A stretch of DNA of 64,000 nucleotides from Takifugu bimaculatus (GCA_004026145.2 CP034985.2:2520956-2584955), one strand, 5' to 3'; counted from the first letter of the stretch, positions 22,101 to 28,553 are shown. Notes: a model not told the origin generated them from the letters alone. Program-made: numbers and translations.

Positions 22101-23463
22101 CTGACAGGACTGGCCATCGGGTGGAATGGCAGTGATGCAGTCACAGATGCCTTCGGCAATATCGCCACAGGCTCCGTATGTAACACAGCTACTGTAGGGC
22201 CAAGCAAACTGGTCCGCACATCGACAGCCAAATCCAGCGCTGGTAGAGGAACAGACTTACAGAAAAGAAGAGCATCACTGATATCCTGCAGTATTAATGT
22301 TGGCAGCGTCTTTATTGTGAAATAGACTCAATACCAGTTGTGATGCTGATGTCAGTGATGTTTGTGTTATTATCGAGTTGCTGGGGAAAGCTGACGGCAT
22401 TCAAGGAGTCCCGAAAGAGCCCGAATGTTTCCGCATCAGAGGCATTCACCACAACGTCAACTATGTAGTTCCACTGGTGTGGAAGGGCTGCAAAGATAAC
22501 AAAAATACAATGATGTCAATTTTTGTGACCAAGCAGTTATATTTGGTAAAAAGCCCTTTGTTTTATTTTCTAACGCTCAAGCTCAAAGTTGAACTGCCTT
22601 GAGGTGACATTTTACAAGGTTTAATGTAAAACCAAGCCACCAACCAACAAGTTCCCCTAACAGCATTCTGGAAGTTAATGTATCTCATTTGTTTAGCGTG
22701 AACACACACGCCAGGGTGAGGGTGTGAGTCTTTTCTTACTCTGAGAAAGAACGCGAGGGCTTTTCCAAACGTGCTAAATTGTTCCTTTACAAATTATCAC
22801 ACTGACCGTCTCTTTTTTCCCTTGCGTGAGGCAGGAGCTTCTCTTCATTATGTACCTGAATTGACAAAACACATCTTTATTTAAAAGCCTGTAGAAACCT
22901 GTTCAACTCACTGATCTGGGTTTATTCGCGTTTCGATGAACATCAGACTCCTGCAGCCTCGCTGCTCTAAGGAACGGTACAGGAAGTCATTCCTGCCGTC
23001 CACCATCAGACTCTATAATTCATCCAAACCCATTCAATAACAATAATTGTTTAATGTTTATGTTGCAATTTTATTTCTATTTTATTCTGTATTTATGTAT
23101 ATGTGTGTGTGTATATATATATATATATACAGTATATATGTGTGTGTGTATGTGTATATGCTAAAAATATATGCTGTATATATGCTTATAATGCTTATAA
23201 CGTTCTAATCTTATTTGTATTTTATTTATTCTATTTCTATACCTTGCAAATACAATACCTACACTACAGTTATATTAATCCATGTTTAGGCTGCTACTAC
23301 AATTCAATTTCCCTACGGGGATGAATAAAGTAAATCTTGAATCTTGAATCTCGAATCAACTTACTGGTGAACCTGGACTCGAAATCCCAACAAAGTTGTT
23401 TATTTCCACAACAGTGAAGGTCACTAGAAAGGCAACAATGATCCGACTCTTAGATATTTCCAT
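7116..23463 (-). CDS. adgrf5-like: Adhesion GPCR, ADGRF family (ADGRF5/Ig-Hepta-like), 34 coding exons
   Basis: The whole gene was assembled from splice sites. Coding exons sum to 5283 nt, 1760 residues plus TGA, with phases consistent at every junction. Order: signal peptide; furin-like REKR; alternating half-SEA and Cys-rich modules; Ser/Thr stalk; SEA domain with G-S motif; Ig-like segments; Cys-rich hormone-receptor-like segment; GAIN with GPS (CSCNHLTS); 7TM; Ser-rich tail. The SEA-Ig-GAIN-7TM combination and the position beside tnfrsf21 and cd2ap point to the ADGRF group. Human ADGRF5 has SEA plus Ig domains, whereas ADGRF1 lacks Ig. Family role: surface receptors with autoproteolysed ectodomains and a tethered agonist. 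ADGRF5 controls lung surfactant and acid-base cells in mammals. The fish paralogue assignment is inferred. The repeated N-terminal modules and duplicated stalk make it longer than human ADGRF5. Confidence 0.9.
7255..7321 (-). CDS. Adgrf exon 33: cytoplasmic tail
   Basis: A 67-nt exon encoding STSSSALSVRAMEWINRLRR, then RR, ending in phase 1 at GATGTAAGTTG. Confidence 0.72.
7477..7536 (-). CDS. Adgrf exon 32: cytoplasmic tail
   Basis: A 60-nt phase 0-0 exon encoding VRGILSKKSSTTTTGSNPTK, a basic and Ser/Thr-rich juxtamembrane tail with possible phosphorylation sites. Confidence 0.75.
7633..7674 (-). CDS. Adgrf exon 31: end of TM7
   Basis: A 42-nt phase 0-0 exon completing TM7: GFFILVFGTLLDSK after FFNSLQ, the family-typical NSLQGFFI junction. 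Confidence 0.88.
7758..9152 (-). CDS. Adgrf exon 30: GAIN, GPS and seven-transmembrane region
   Basis: A 1395-nt phase 0-0 exon. It begins DVLETVDIIISEDSRDSW and contains the GPS (CVFWNF ... GCMFL ... CSCNHLTSFSILMA), with predicted cleavage between Leu and Thr at 8577/8576. The new N-terminus TSFSILMATG would be the tethered agonist. Seven hydrophobic segments follow, from LIVALDIITYVGVGISLASL to IHIAFAFFNSLQ. A Cys in the first extracellular loop (GPCSAATFFMHLFYLALFFW) and CWLNW in the second are the usual class B2 disulphide. Carrying most of the 7TM region in one exon is usual for this subfamily. Confidence 0.95.
8574..8579 (-). other. GPS cleavage point (HL/T) of the adhesion GPCR
   Basis: Codons CTC-ACC encode the Leu and Thr of CSCNHLTS. 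In adhesion GPCRs the GAIN domain self-cleaves here, leaving the Thr-started tethered agonist on the 7TM part. Confidence 0.9.
9246..9410 (-). CDS. Adgrf exon 29: GAIN domain, first helices
   Basis: A 165-nt phase 0-0 exon encoding QLTEEGVPEFADNLNAAVQN, then NTISNVSPTVTQTVMK. It is a helical GAIN subdomain A segment. Confidence 0.87.
9956..10131 (-). CDS. Adgrf exon 28: Cys-rich hormone-receptor-motif-like segment
   Basis: A 176-nt exon, phase 1 in and 0 out, with GISCQDDRYGTGREEDTSTI, GCEEGLEGSSTAVC and GKWQSVEDTCIVTAIKELL. The C...G...C...T..C..G.W...C pattern precedes GAIN domains in this family. The acceptor ACGCAAAG was chosen because the closer GGATGGTAG would break the frame. Confidence 0.82.
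10216..10365 (-). CDS. Adgrf exon 27: end of second Ig-like segment
   Basis: A 150-nt phase 1-1 exon with NSYCIKHDYEFKSCSTSEQT, then KFFTCTVDQPAGYKGF. The F-x-C strand and the extra Cys pair resemble the membrane-proximal Ig of ADGRF5-type receptors. Confidence 0.85.
10457..10666 (-). CDS. Adgrf exon 26: end of Ig 1 and start of a second Ig-like segment
   Basis: A 210-nt phase 1-1 exon beginning GTYECALRGQTIDFIQVGQV, the closing strand of Ig 1. It continues with ELQCCVQLPYKVKWFQDATI, the C...W core of a second Ig-like domain. Confidence 0.87.
10752..10958 (-). CDS. Adgrf exon 25: Ig-like domain, first part
   Basis: A 207-nt phase 1-1 exon with RMTFTCGPPSIQMGEISASE, WTFNGQKIKKGTRFEI and KLTVNNVILADIG. 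It carries the first Ig Cys and the W of an Ig fold. The D-x-G-x-Y-x-C motif is completed across the intron. Confidence 0.88.
11096..11244 (-). CDS. Adgrf exon 24: SEA domain, end, with G-S cleavage motif
   Basis: A 149-nt exon starting RQGSVITDYVVQMTEFDNDE. GSVIT fits the SEA autoproteolysis motif G-S-V-x-V/T, where cleavage falls between Gly and Ser. The donor is taken as TTCA then GTGAAA, which keeps frame with the next exon. This donor is weaker than the others. Confidence 0.8.
11336..11394 (-). CDS. Adgrf exon 23: SEA domain, middle
   Basis: A 59-nt exon encoding LKDGYRGISGFFNVFVKAFR. The Y-x-G and V-x-F pattern is the core of SEA domains. Confidence 0.85.
11478..11584 (-). CDS. Adgrf exon 22: SEA domain, first part
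   Basis: A 107-nt exon, phase 1 in and phase 0 out, encoding FDLEMSVTLDKEFSADLNNP, then LSSTYKELESKINLV. This is the first strand and helix of a SEA domain. Confidence 0.85.
11998..12159 (-). CDS. Adgrf exon 21: mucin-like stalk
   Basis: A 162-nt phase 1-1 exon with PSETSTASVSTTTSRPASLT, then TTTPITTITTTSRPV and SSTVAPTVFT. It is the last stalk exon before the SEA domain. Confidence 0.78.
12160..12916. other. Intron, one repeat-like patch
   Basis: No coding exon was seen. At about 12289-12350, CAGTGTTTTTCAAAGTGTGG begins a patch like the terminal sequence of a hAT-type DNA transposon or a related dispersed repeat. No matching inverted end was found within the intron. Confidence 0.3.
13034..13225 (-). 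CDS. Adgrf exon 20: repeat-encoded ATTS stalk, copy 1
   Basis: A 192-nt phase 1-1 exon with the same ATTS/ATTE repeats, eight codons shorter than exon 17. It ends with TTTRTSATT before the donor. Confidence 0.75.
13320..13379 (-). CDS. Adgrf exon 19: mucin-like stalk, duplicate copy 1
   Basis: A 60-nt phase 1-1 exon, twin of exon 16, reading NSTLTFATSLNTTIKANRTT. Confidence 0.75.
13621..13677 (-). CDS. Adgrf exon 18: mucin-like stalk, duplicate copy 1
   Basis: A 57-nt phase 1-1 exon, twin of exon 15, with the same acceptor (CTTTTCCAG) and donor (GTAAGTGCAG). Confidence 0.75.
13933..14148 (-). CDS. Adgrf exon 17: repeat-encoded ATTS stalk, copy 2
   Basis: A 216-nt phase 1-1 exon built almost wholly of ACA/GCA/TCA/GAA codons, giving ATTS/ATTE tetrapeptides about 17 times. 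The acceptor is TTGGCTGTAG and the donor is GTAAATGTTA. Copy 1 (exon 20) is 24 nt, or 8 residues, shorter. The plus strand of this tract also looks open but is only the complement of the repeat. Confidence 0.75.
14242..14301 (-). CDS. Adgrf exon 16: mucin-like stalk, duplicate copy 2
   Basis: A 60-nt phase 1-1 exon encoding NSTLTSATSLNTTIKANRTT. Exon 19 is its twin and differs at one residue (Ser to Phe after LT). Confidence 0.75.
14543..14599 (-). CDS. Adgrf exon 15: mucin-like stalk, duplicate copy 2
   Basis: A 57-nt phase 1-1 exon encoding NSTPTTDLNNTTFTTVVVT. It is a near-identical copy of exon 18 (13621-13677) within the 0.9-kb tandem duplication. Confidence 0.75.
14691..14756 (-). CDS. 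Adgrf exon 14: mucin-like stalk
   Basis: A 66-nt phase 1-1 exon encoding NSTSTTDLNTTTPPVSSTTP. Its 3' half is included in the tandem duplication. The downstream copy (near 13769) has lost its acceptor. Confidence 0.72.
15049..15117 (-). CDS. Adgrf exon 13: mucin-like stalk
   Basis: A 69-nt phase 1-1 exon encoding TEGTTELNTTTPPMTPTAVV. It is rich in likely O-glycosylation sites. Confidence 0.72.
15210..15254 (-). CDS. Adgrf exon 12: start of Ser/Thr/Pro stalk
   Basis: A 45-nt phase 1-1 exon after CCCCCATACAG encodes NFVPCPSTTLSPSTT. It is the first of a run of Thr/Ser/Pro-rich exons. Confidence 0.7.
15339..15474. repeat. Foldback element with 34-bp inverted arms
   Basis: Arms at 15339-15372 and 15441-15474 are reverse complements with about two or three mismatches. 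The interior holds a smaller perfect palindrome (CTTCAGTTCA / TGAACTGAAG, 15375-15396). It lies in the intron after exon 11, and the interior CCTTCTGGATAGAAGG also occurs at 16260. It is MITE-like or the hairpin remnant of a transposon. Confidence 0.8.
15528..15695 (-). CDS. Adgrf exon 11: Cys-rich module 4
   Basis: A 168-nt phase 1-1 exon encoding GGFQCRCENRHRWSCDQCLK, YGHCDTIINDSCGCI and PPDGHCQPVDQQ. It joins exon 10 as NITMVC, in frame. It is the last Cys module before the Ser/Thr stalk. Confidence 0.88.
15782..16020. repeat. Interspersed-repeat-like segment
   Basis: The GACTTCCTGTTTTGTTTTGA ... CCTCATGTGCACAGTC pattern resembles a common fish dispersed repeat. No coding potential is evident and the family is not identified. 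Confidence 0.35.
16248..16345. repeat. Partial copy related to the foldback element
   Basis: CTGAAGAAGCCTTCTGGATA, AGAAGGCGAAACGTCTTCAA and GTCCAGTTGACAGAGAAAAC match the interior and right arm of the 15339-15474 element. The GAAACGTCTTC box is frequent in fish repeats. Confidence 0.65.
17440..18540 (+). mobile_element. L2-clade LINE fragment (reverse transcriptase part)
   Basis: A degenerate start (FPLISKILEVVV, a TAG near 17722, then FRAHHSTETALIKV) leads into an open stretch at 17812-18222. That stretch has LLDLNAAFDTVDHRILLHRL, SHGVPQGSVLGPILFTLYML and an intact YADD (CYADDTQLYLF). The 3' part with GCTGCTAGAGGCCGAGGCTG is typical of fish L2 3' regions. It lies in the intron between exons 10 and 11, antisense to the host gene. 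It is 5'-truncated and inactive. Confidence 0.88.
18586..18680 (+). repeat. Common teleost dispersed-repeat fragment
   Basis: TCTGTGTGAAGTTAGCATGT, GTCTCTGCATGGATTCCTCC and GTACAAAGACATTCATTT match the widespread fish repeat with GTTTGCATGTTCTCC and CAAAGACATGC motifs. It ends about 60 bases from the exon 10 donor. Confidence 0.5.
18741..18893 (-). CDS. Adgrf exon 10: half-SEA-like module D
   Basis: A 153-nt phase 1-1 exon encoding QEYLVSVELNFSDVSALNQL, KTLLNRTVFPFSI and EVSDVNITM. The following intron (18740-15696) contains the L2-like LINE and foldback repeats. Confidence 0.85.
18982..19008 (-). CDS. Adgrf exon 9: 27-nt micro-exon
   Basis: The acceptor TTTTCTTCTAG and donor GTAAAATGAG bound 27 nt in phase 1-1, reading NYSTCQSPT with its neighbours. 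It links a Cys module to the next half-SEA module, as exon 12 (NFVPCPSTT) does after module 4. It is too short for ORF finders. Confidence 0.65.
19103..19270 (-). CDS. Adgrf exon 8: Cys-rich module 3
   Basis: A 168-nt phase 1-1 exon encoding GGSFQCQCEAGHLWPCDKCV, MYGKCDNDTNTCGCI and PTDGQHCQ. It has the CD-x-C variant of the module, shared with exon 11. Confidence 0.88.
19353..19496 (-). CDS. Adgrf exon 7: half-SEA-like module C
   Basis: A 144-nt phase 1-1 exon encoding YEYEILIEVNTSDIDQLRNA, then LKSITFPASVS and NISDATITT. It is three residues shorter than modules A, B and D. Confidence 0.85.
19662..19826 (-). CDS. Adgrf exon 6: Cys-rich module 2
   Basis: A 165-nt phase 1-1 exon encoding NFQCRCEDQYTWPYNKCSTY, GTCDGVSKDTCSCI and PTDGQFCQP. 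It matches the Cys module consensus closely, with all six to seven Cys positions kept. Confidence 0.88.
20260..20660. repeat. Interspersed-repeat-like segment with TATA-like core
   Basis: It holds CTGCAGGGGGCGTGGAGGAG, then CCACCTATTTAAGGGCAGAG. It resembles the patch at 1780-1910 and may belong to the same promoter-bearing repeat family. It is intronic. Confidence 0.35.
20661..21344. other. Intronic sequence, no gene seen
   Basis: This is part of the intron between exons 5 and 6. Neither strand shows splice-bounded coding sequence that fits the receptor module patterns. Confidence 0.4.
21345..21525 (+). mobile_element. tRNA-derived SINE-like element
   Basis: A B-box-like GGTTCAAGCCC (21388-21398) is followed by the fish SINE-like body GCCGAGGCACCCTTGAGCAG. 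It ends about 25 bases from the donor of exon 5 of the adhesion GPCR gene, antisense to it. Confidence 0.6.
21548..21700 (-). CDS. Adgrf exon 5: half-SEA-like module B
   Basis: A 153-nt phase 1-1 exon with VEYIVDVELNITDNTTLDYL, then RNILSNVSS, ending NITDIDVTT. It has the same module pattern as exon 3 and several N-glycosylation sequons. Its donor lies about 30 bases from a SINE-like element. Confidence 0.85.
22091..22255 (-). CDS. Adgrf exon 4: Cys-rich module 1
   Basis: A 165-nt phase 1-1 exon. It begins VCSSTSAGFGCRCADQFAWP, continues SSCVTYGACGD, and ends PPDGQSCQPFA. The Cys pattern C..FxCxC...W...C..YG.C....CxCI..PPDGQxCQP is shared with exons 6, 8 and 11. The module is EGF-like in size, but its spacing is not a classic EGF domain. 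Confidence 0.85.
22335..22487 (-). CDS. Adgrf exon 3: half-SEA-like module A
   Basis: A phase 1-1 exon of 153 nt. It encodes WNYIVDVVVNASDAETFGLF and ends NTNITDISITT. The pattern Y-hV-V-hN then L-R-h-h-N-h then NITDI-ITT recurs in exons 5, 7 and 10. It resembles one beta-alpha-beta half of a SEA/ferredoxin-like fold. Confidence 0.85.
22807..22855 (-). CDS. Adgrf exon 2: propeptide with furin-like site
   Basis: A 49-nt exon after TCAATTCAG encodes VHNEEKLLPHAREKRD. REKR is a basic furin-type site, expected near the N-terminus of ADGRF5-like receptors. It is phase 0 in and phase 1 out and joins exon 3 to give DALPHQW. Confidence 0.75.
22905..23357 (+). mobile_element. Truncated non-LTR retrotransposon 3' end
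   Basis: The protein-like end QPRCSKERYRKSFLPSTIRL followed by YNSS is a C-terminal motif of L2/Rex1-type LINEs. A 3' UTR with a TATA/TG microsatellite (23100-23160) follows. The end is GGGATGAATAAAGTAAATCT with a (TTGAATC)n-type tail. It sits in the intron between exons 1 and 2, with its tail about 8 bases from the exon 1 donor. Confidence 0.7.
23101..23180. repeat. TG/TA microsatellite
   Basis: Alternating TG and TA dinucleotides inside the retrotransposon 3' part. Confidence 0.85.
23365..23463 (-). CDS. Adgrf exon 1: start codon and signal peptide
   Basis: The ATG at 23463-23461 starts MEISKSRIIVAFLVTFTVV, a clear signal peptide with a hydrophobic core, then EINNFVGISSPGSP. The exon ends in phase 0 at a GTAAGTTG donor. 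This start was chosen because it gives a secretory signal and joins the next exon in frame. Confidence 0.8.
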
Positions 23464-23465
23464 TC

Positions 23466-24509
23466 CTTACAAGACAGGAAAAAAGATTTACTTTATAAAC
23501 CTACATAGTTGTAAAGAAAACATCTTATACAGTATGAATCACCAGTTAACTGTTGCTAAACAGGCAAAAGTTTGAGCAGTAACTCTGACAGTGAGCCCAG
23601 TAAATATTTATACTCTTACTTTTTTAAGTTATTAACTAACTGTAAAGAGAAGATTTGTTCCGGGTCTGGACCACATTTTAGGAATGTGCTACATTTAGTT
23701 ACATTAAAGTCAAACACAGCTGAGACAGACACACAGGCAGAACTTGTGGGAAGAATTTGAGAGGCCAGAACGGAGAGACTGAGCTCCAACGTGAGGGTAG
23801 ATAAAGTTATCGAGTATCACTAAACTGGGAACAGAACACATCCTATCATGTATAATATCAGTCATTAGCCTGCTCGAAGGGCAACATTAGAAAGACAACA
23901 GGAACTAGAAATCAGCAAAATAAACATTATCTGGACTAAAAAAACTGAACTGTTTTTTTAGCATACTTCCTTTAGCTGATCATTAACGAGACAAAAACTA
24001 TTACGTAAGAGTTTAATGTGCTGAGCAATAATTAAAGGCCTGCTCACATGAGGCAGATTTATTACCAGAACAAATGTCTTGTTTCAGAGGGACATTTCAT
24101 CTCGACGTTGCGTTTCACGGCTTTATCTTGTTTTTGTCAGTTTTATTTCTCATCAAGTGTTCCAGACAATTATATAAAACACCAGTGGAAACTGTCAGTT
24201 CTCCTGTTTTTCTCTGTATTTTTATCATTTTTCTATAAATATTTATTCTAGTCTTTCAGATTTTGTTCTGTTCCTCCTGCTGATGTAAATCTGATTGAAA
24301 AAGTCTGTCTAGGTTTAATGAGAATATAGAGACACATCTGGATCAGTGAGGTAAATCAGAATTATGGATCAGTGACTGGGTCAAAACTCTACACACAATA
24401 AAGTTATCCTAAAACCATCTATCTCCCCAGTGGAACAAAGAGGCCACAACAACACTGCATTCAGGTTCTAAGAAGCAACAGATTACTTTAAATCAGAGAT
24501 TTAACTCAC
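23466..24509. other. Intron or leader region upstream of coding exon 1, nothing else seen
   Basis: AT-rich sequence without recognisable exons. It would be the first intron if the candidate leader exon at 24510 is real. Confidence 0.4.
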
Positions 24510-24605
24510 CATATTCCCTTTTTCACGATCCTAGAATCCCGATTTCTAGAATCACATTTCTCCACAGGAGACGACGGACTGCGGAGCGACACCTGACTTT
24601 CTGAG
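24510..24605 (-). other. Possible 5' UTR exon of the adhesion GPCR gene
   Basis: A strong minus-strand donor (ATATG then GTGAGTTAAA) ends a candidate non-coding exon at 24510. Exon 1 of the coding part has a good acceptor (CTGTCTTGTAAG) two bases before its ATG, so an upstream leader exon is expected. The start of this exon is not visible. Confidence 0.35.
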
Positions 24606-24753
24606 TAACTATTGGAAACATGCTGCGCCAGGAGAGAGAGACAGAGAGGGAGAGAGAGAGAAAGAGCGAGAAGCTTCCTGAAATATAGGAAGGGGCATGT
24701 TACGGGCAGTGGCTCAACAGGTTTTCGGAAAATCCTCAACTTCCTTGTCAGGA

Positions 24754-24756
<3 letters not shown>

Positions 24757-24810
<54 letters not shown>

Positions 24811-24811
24811 T
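24757..24811. repeat. (TG)n microsatellite followed by a G run
   Basis: About 18 TG units and then 17 consecutive G bases. It lies just upstream of the candidate leader exon of the adhesion GPCR gene, with an AG-rich tract at 24630-24665 beside it. Confidence 0.95.
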
Positions 24812-25425
24812 GCATTACACATCACAACATGATGACAGAGCAGATACTTTACAGAAAGCCCTTTTAAGCCACACTTTTAAATCAAGAGGGTGCCACACAT
24901 GTGATCTTTAAATAAACCCACATGTCATGACTCAACCTTTAACCTGTGCAAGTATCCCCAGAGAGTAGACCAAACAACAAACAAACAAAAATAAGGTTTA
25001 TTTGCCAGCGCAGGAACCACATCTTCTGCTATCATCACCTGTTGCAACTTTCTTCATTTGCTTGCTCATTTGTTTGTTTTTAAAGTCAGGAAAAGTCTCA
25101 TTTTGAGAGAGAGACCTGGCCACAACAGGCAGCCATGCATTCCAGAACACAACGCTAATGGCAATGAAACAAAATAAGACGTAAAACAGAGACATGTGCA
25201 TGAAGATTAAACAGTTAATATTAATGGTATGAGGAAGTACACAAGATTAAAAACAAGAACAACCTGTTAAATCAGCCTATCCGGGCAATGGCATGATTCA
25301 AAAACATCAAGTGACAATTCAAACAAGGCAGGCTGACAGTTCAAGGCTGATGGAGCTGAATAACAGGAACACACACACACACACACATATTTAAAAAAAA
25401 AGATTTTTTAATATATATATATAAG

Positions 25426-25505
<80 letters not shown>
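25426..25505. repeat. (ACAG)n tetranucleotide repeat
   Basis: About 20 near-perfect ACAG units. Confidence 0.97.
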
Positions 25506-25981
25506 TGGAAGAGCTGTGAAAACCTGCAGAGCCAGTCTTCTCACTGGCTCGAGGGAAATTGTGTTCTCTGTGTTTGCAGTATCACCACAGTTGAGTCATT
25601 TGTTGCTGGACAAATGTGGCAGAGTGGAACAGTCCTCCGTCTGGTGGGAAAATCTCGAGAAAAACAGAAAGCGTGGGCTTGTATTGATGTCAGAGGGTGA
25701 GAAAGAGATAGGGGGGGGGAGAGAGAGAGAGAGAGCTCAGAAGAGGTATTTTTGGCCTGAGGGAAACAATTCTTGCCATTTCTAGGGAAATGTGTCTGTG
25801 TGGGACTGGAAATATCGATGCTGCTCTGTGTGTGGACAAGTATCACTCTTTATTGCTTCTGGGTGGATCCATCAGTCAGCTTTTCTGTGCAGCACTTTTT
25901 ATGCAAATGCAACACAAAGTGCTTCACAGAGCTAAAAACAGCTAACAAAACAATACAATTCAGGCAGTTAAAAGGAACAGG

Positions 25982-25982
<1 letters not shown>

Positions 25983-26047
<65 letters not shown>
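25983..26047. repeat. (AC)n microsatellite
   Basis: More than 30 AC units. Confidence 0.97.
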
Positions 26048-26049
<2 letters not shown>

Positions 26050-26621
26050 AAGATAAAATGTTATTAAGGAAACCTAGCGCATCATTCATGACCCAGGTGA
26101 GGAAAAGTCCGCCCCCAGGAGCCGACTACACCCACAGCTATCTCTGCCTGTGGCCACAGGACGTGCTGGGGAGCAGCCTGACCCCTCCCAGACACTTGTG
26201 AGGAAACACAGGAGCCACTGACCAAAATAAAAACGATGTGAGTAAAAGAGCCCAAAATAGGATCACGAGACAATAAAGGTGAAGGAACGTGTCAGAGCGG
26301 GAGGTCAGATGTACACTGACATCACAGGACGTCATTCCTAGCTAAGTTCGGTCTTGATCTCAAGCTTTCGGGAGGTGTGATCACAGTTACACAACAACAC
26401 AAAAGCAGACGTAGCCACAAAAAATACAATGCTTCATGCACAACCTCTTTCAATCACGCTTTGATTCCTGAGACGTCCAACATGGCGGCTGGTGGATCCT
26501 TTACCTCACCTGCACCTCCATTCTGCTGCTCAATTACACAACTTTTGTCAATTCATTGGATTTGCCACCTTTGTGGCTTTAACTCACACCTGTTCTTCAA
26601 GGGTTGGGAAATTTCTCACAT

Positions 26622-26699
<78 letters not shown>
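26622..26699. repeat. (AC)n microsatellite
   Basis: About 39 AC units. Confidence 0.97.
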
Positions 26700-26702
<3 letters not shown>

Positions 26703-27225
26703 GGTCAGCAAACAATCCCAGCTGCCTCTGGTTGAAGGCCTGAATGAGTCTCACGCTCATTTGAGTATTTGGGGTTTTGGTAGATTGCTCAAGGGTACCT
26801 TTGCAGTGTTCTGATGGTGCAGCACCACCCCCTCTGCTGCCAGGGCTTGAACTATCATCACTGGGAAAGCATCATTGGGAAAACGGCTGTGGATATTTTA
26901 GCCTTCATCATCGTTATTATCATCCTAATCAAGTACTGTGAAAGGACAACAGCCAAAAAAATGTGTCATAACAGTTGGGGAAATGTTTTATACCCCATTT
27001 CAGTAGTATGGTCTTTTGGACTACTGGGGGCAAAATGTCCTCTGTAATTGGCTGGGAATAACAAGGACACATGCTGTTATGACAAATCTGGAGCTTTATT
27101 TTATTGATTTAAGGAGGTTACATAGTAATAAACATACTTGTTACACAGGTTTAATGAAATCATTCATTCAAGCGGCTTGTGCGTCTCACTTCACCTTCAT
27201 CCTCTCAGGCAACAAAACATCCTAA

Positions 27226-27257
27226 TCCTTCATCATCATCATCATCATCATCATCAT
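27226..27257. repeat. (ATC)n microsatellite
   Basis: About ten ATC units in the presumed tnfrsf21 3' UTR region. Confidence 0.85.
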
Positions 27258-28552
27258 TGTCATCGTCACCTTCATCGTGACTTCACACTTCAATAATCCA
27301 CAGCAACATAATTTTGACCTCACTTGGTCTGGAATATGTTAAATAATCACTAGTCCAAGGTTCAACATCCCTGAAAGTCAGGCCAACTGGTGAGAGTTCA
27401 CAACTAGCACCACTGGAGTCCCGCTGCTGCCAAGAATCTGAGAATCTGAAGTGTCTTTATTCCTTTTTTGGTAGTTCTCAGCGTCTTCATTCTTTCGAGA
27501 ACAGCCGGTGATGAAGCAGAGAGTTACTTCTTCCTCATTTGAGTCACAAGAGAAGTCCCAGTTAAATTTGAAGTATGCATACCATAGCAGCCGCACCAGG
27601 CTGCCTCGCCTCGAGGGAGAATTACTCAAATGCCCGTGAAAACATGAAATACAATAATAATAAGGGTACCTCACCGTAACATAAAGGAGTAGAAAAACAT
27701 CGCAACAGAATAAAATGGTGGTTAACAGTAAATAAAGTCATAGACACAGAATGTCCACCGGACAACAGTATTAGGCTTGAGTATGACCTACATACAGGTA
27801 GCATCGGTAACATTTCAATGCATCAGAAATAACTAAATCAAATCTGTGCCTAGAATCATTTCAATGCTACAGTTTGTCCAGCTGACCAGCTAATAAACAG
27901 AAAATAAAATGTGTTAACTTGTCCAGTAGCCCAACGGTGACAAAGAACGAATCAAAAACATTAAAATGGGATGATTTATAGAGGCAGGGGTACATAAAGA
28001 AAAATGTGATGCTAATCATTATTACATATCAGTATTGCAATACCAGCTTATGTTGGTATTGATGTTATTCAACAAATGTCTACAAATGGGTTTTCAGATG
28101 GCTGTGGAATCGCCCCCTGGTGGCCAAAGAGATGGATACACATAGCAGCGATAAGAGACGATCTGTTGCAGGTGAAAAACCAGAGACATTTACGACGCTC
28201 AGGTGCACAACTTTACAAGCCAGTCAAACCTGGAGGACATATGTGGGCATCTCTGAAGCTGATTGAATACTTATGTGTCAGTTGCAGCTCCAAATTAACC
28301 GTTTGTGTGGTTTCTGGGTTTTTGTTTTTGTTTTTTTTGCATCACTAAGCAAAAAATACTTAATTCAGCTAATGCAAACACTGCTGCAATGGTAAAGCAG
28401 GGTGATAACCAAAGTTAGCATTAAAGGGACAGCTCAGCCCTGCAATTCCCTTTGTTGTGTAGTGCTGCTTGGAAATACTGACATTTTTTATTTGACTTTT
28501 TGAACATGCAGAAAGTCTTTTTTATAGCTTTTCCCTTGCATGGTGTCTATCT

Positions 28553-28553
28553 C

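Larger units (their letters stand above)
24812..27090. other. Intergenic between adhesion GPCR and tnfrsf21, microsatellite-rich
   Basis: No exon is supported. The region contains several simple repeats listed separately and, at about 26735-26860, a GCTCAAGGGTACCTTTGCAG patch like a common fish SINE-associated repeat. Open frames of HTHTHT or VCVCVC type are microsatellite artefacts. Confidence 0.5.

Noticed and set aside
25541..26817. Open frames rich in HTHTHT, VCVCVC or TDTDTD
   Set aside because: They are translations of (CA)n, (TG)n and (ACAG)n microsatellites, with no start context or domains.
27378..27674. 98-codon minus-strand frame downstream of tnfrsf21
   Set aside because: No recognisable domain, no splice partner, and it lies in the presumed 3' UTR. 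Treated as chance.
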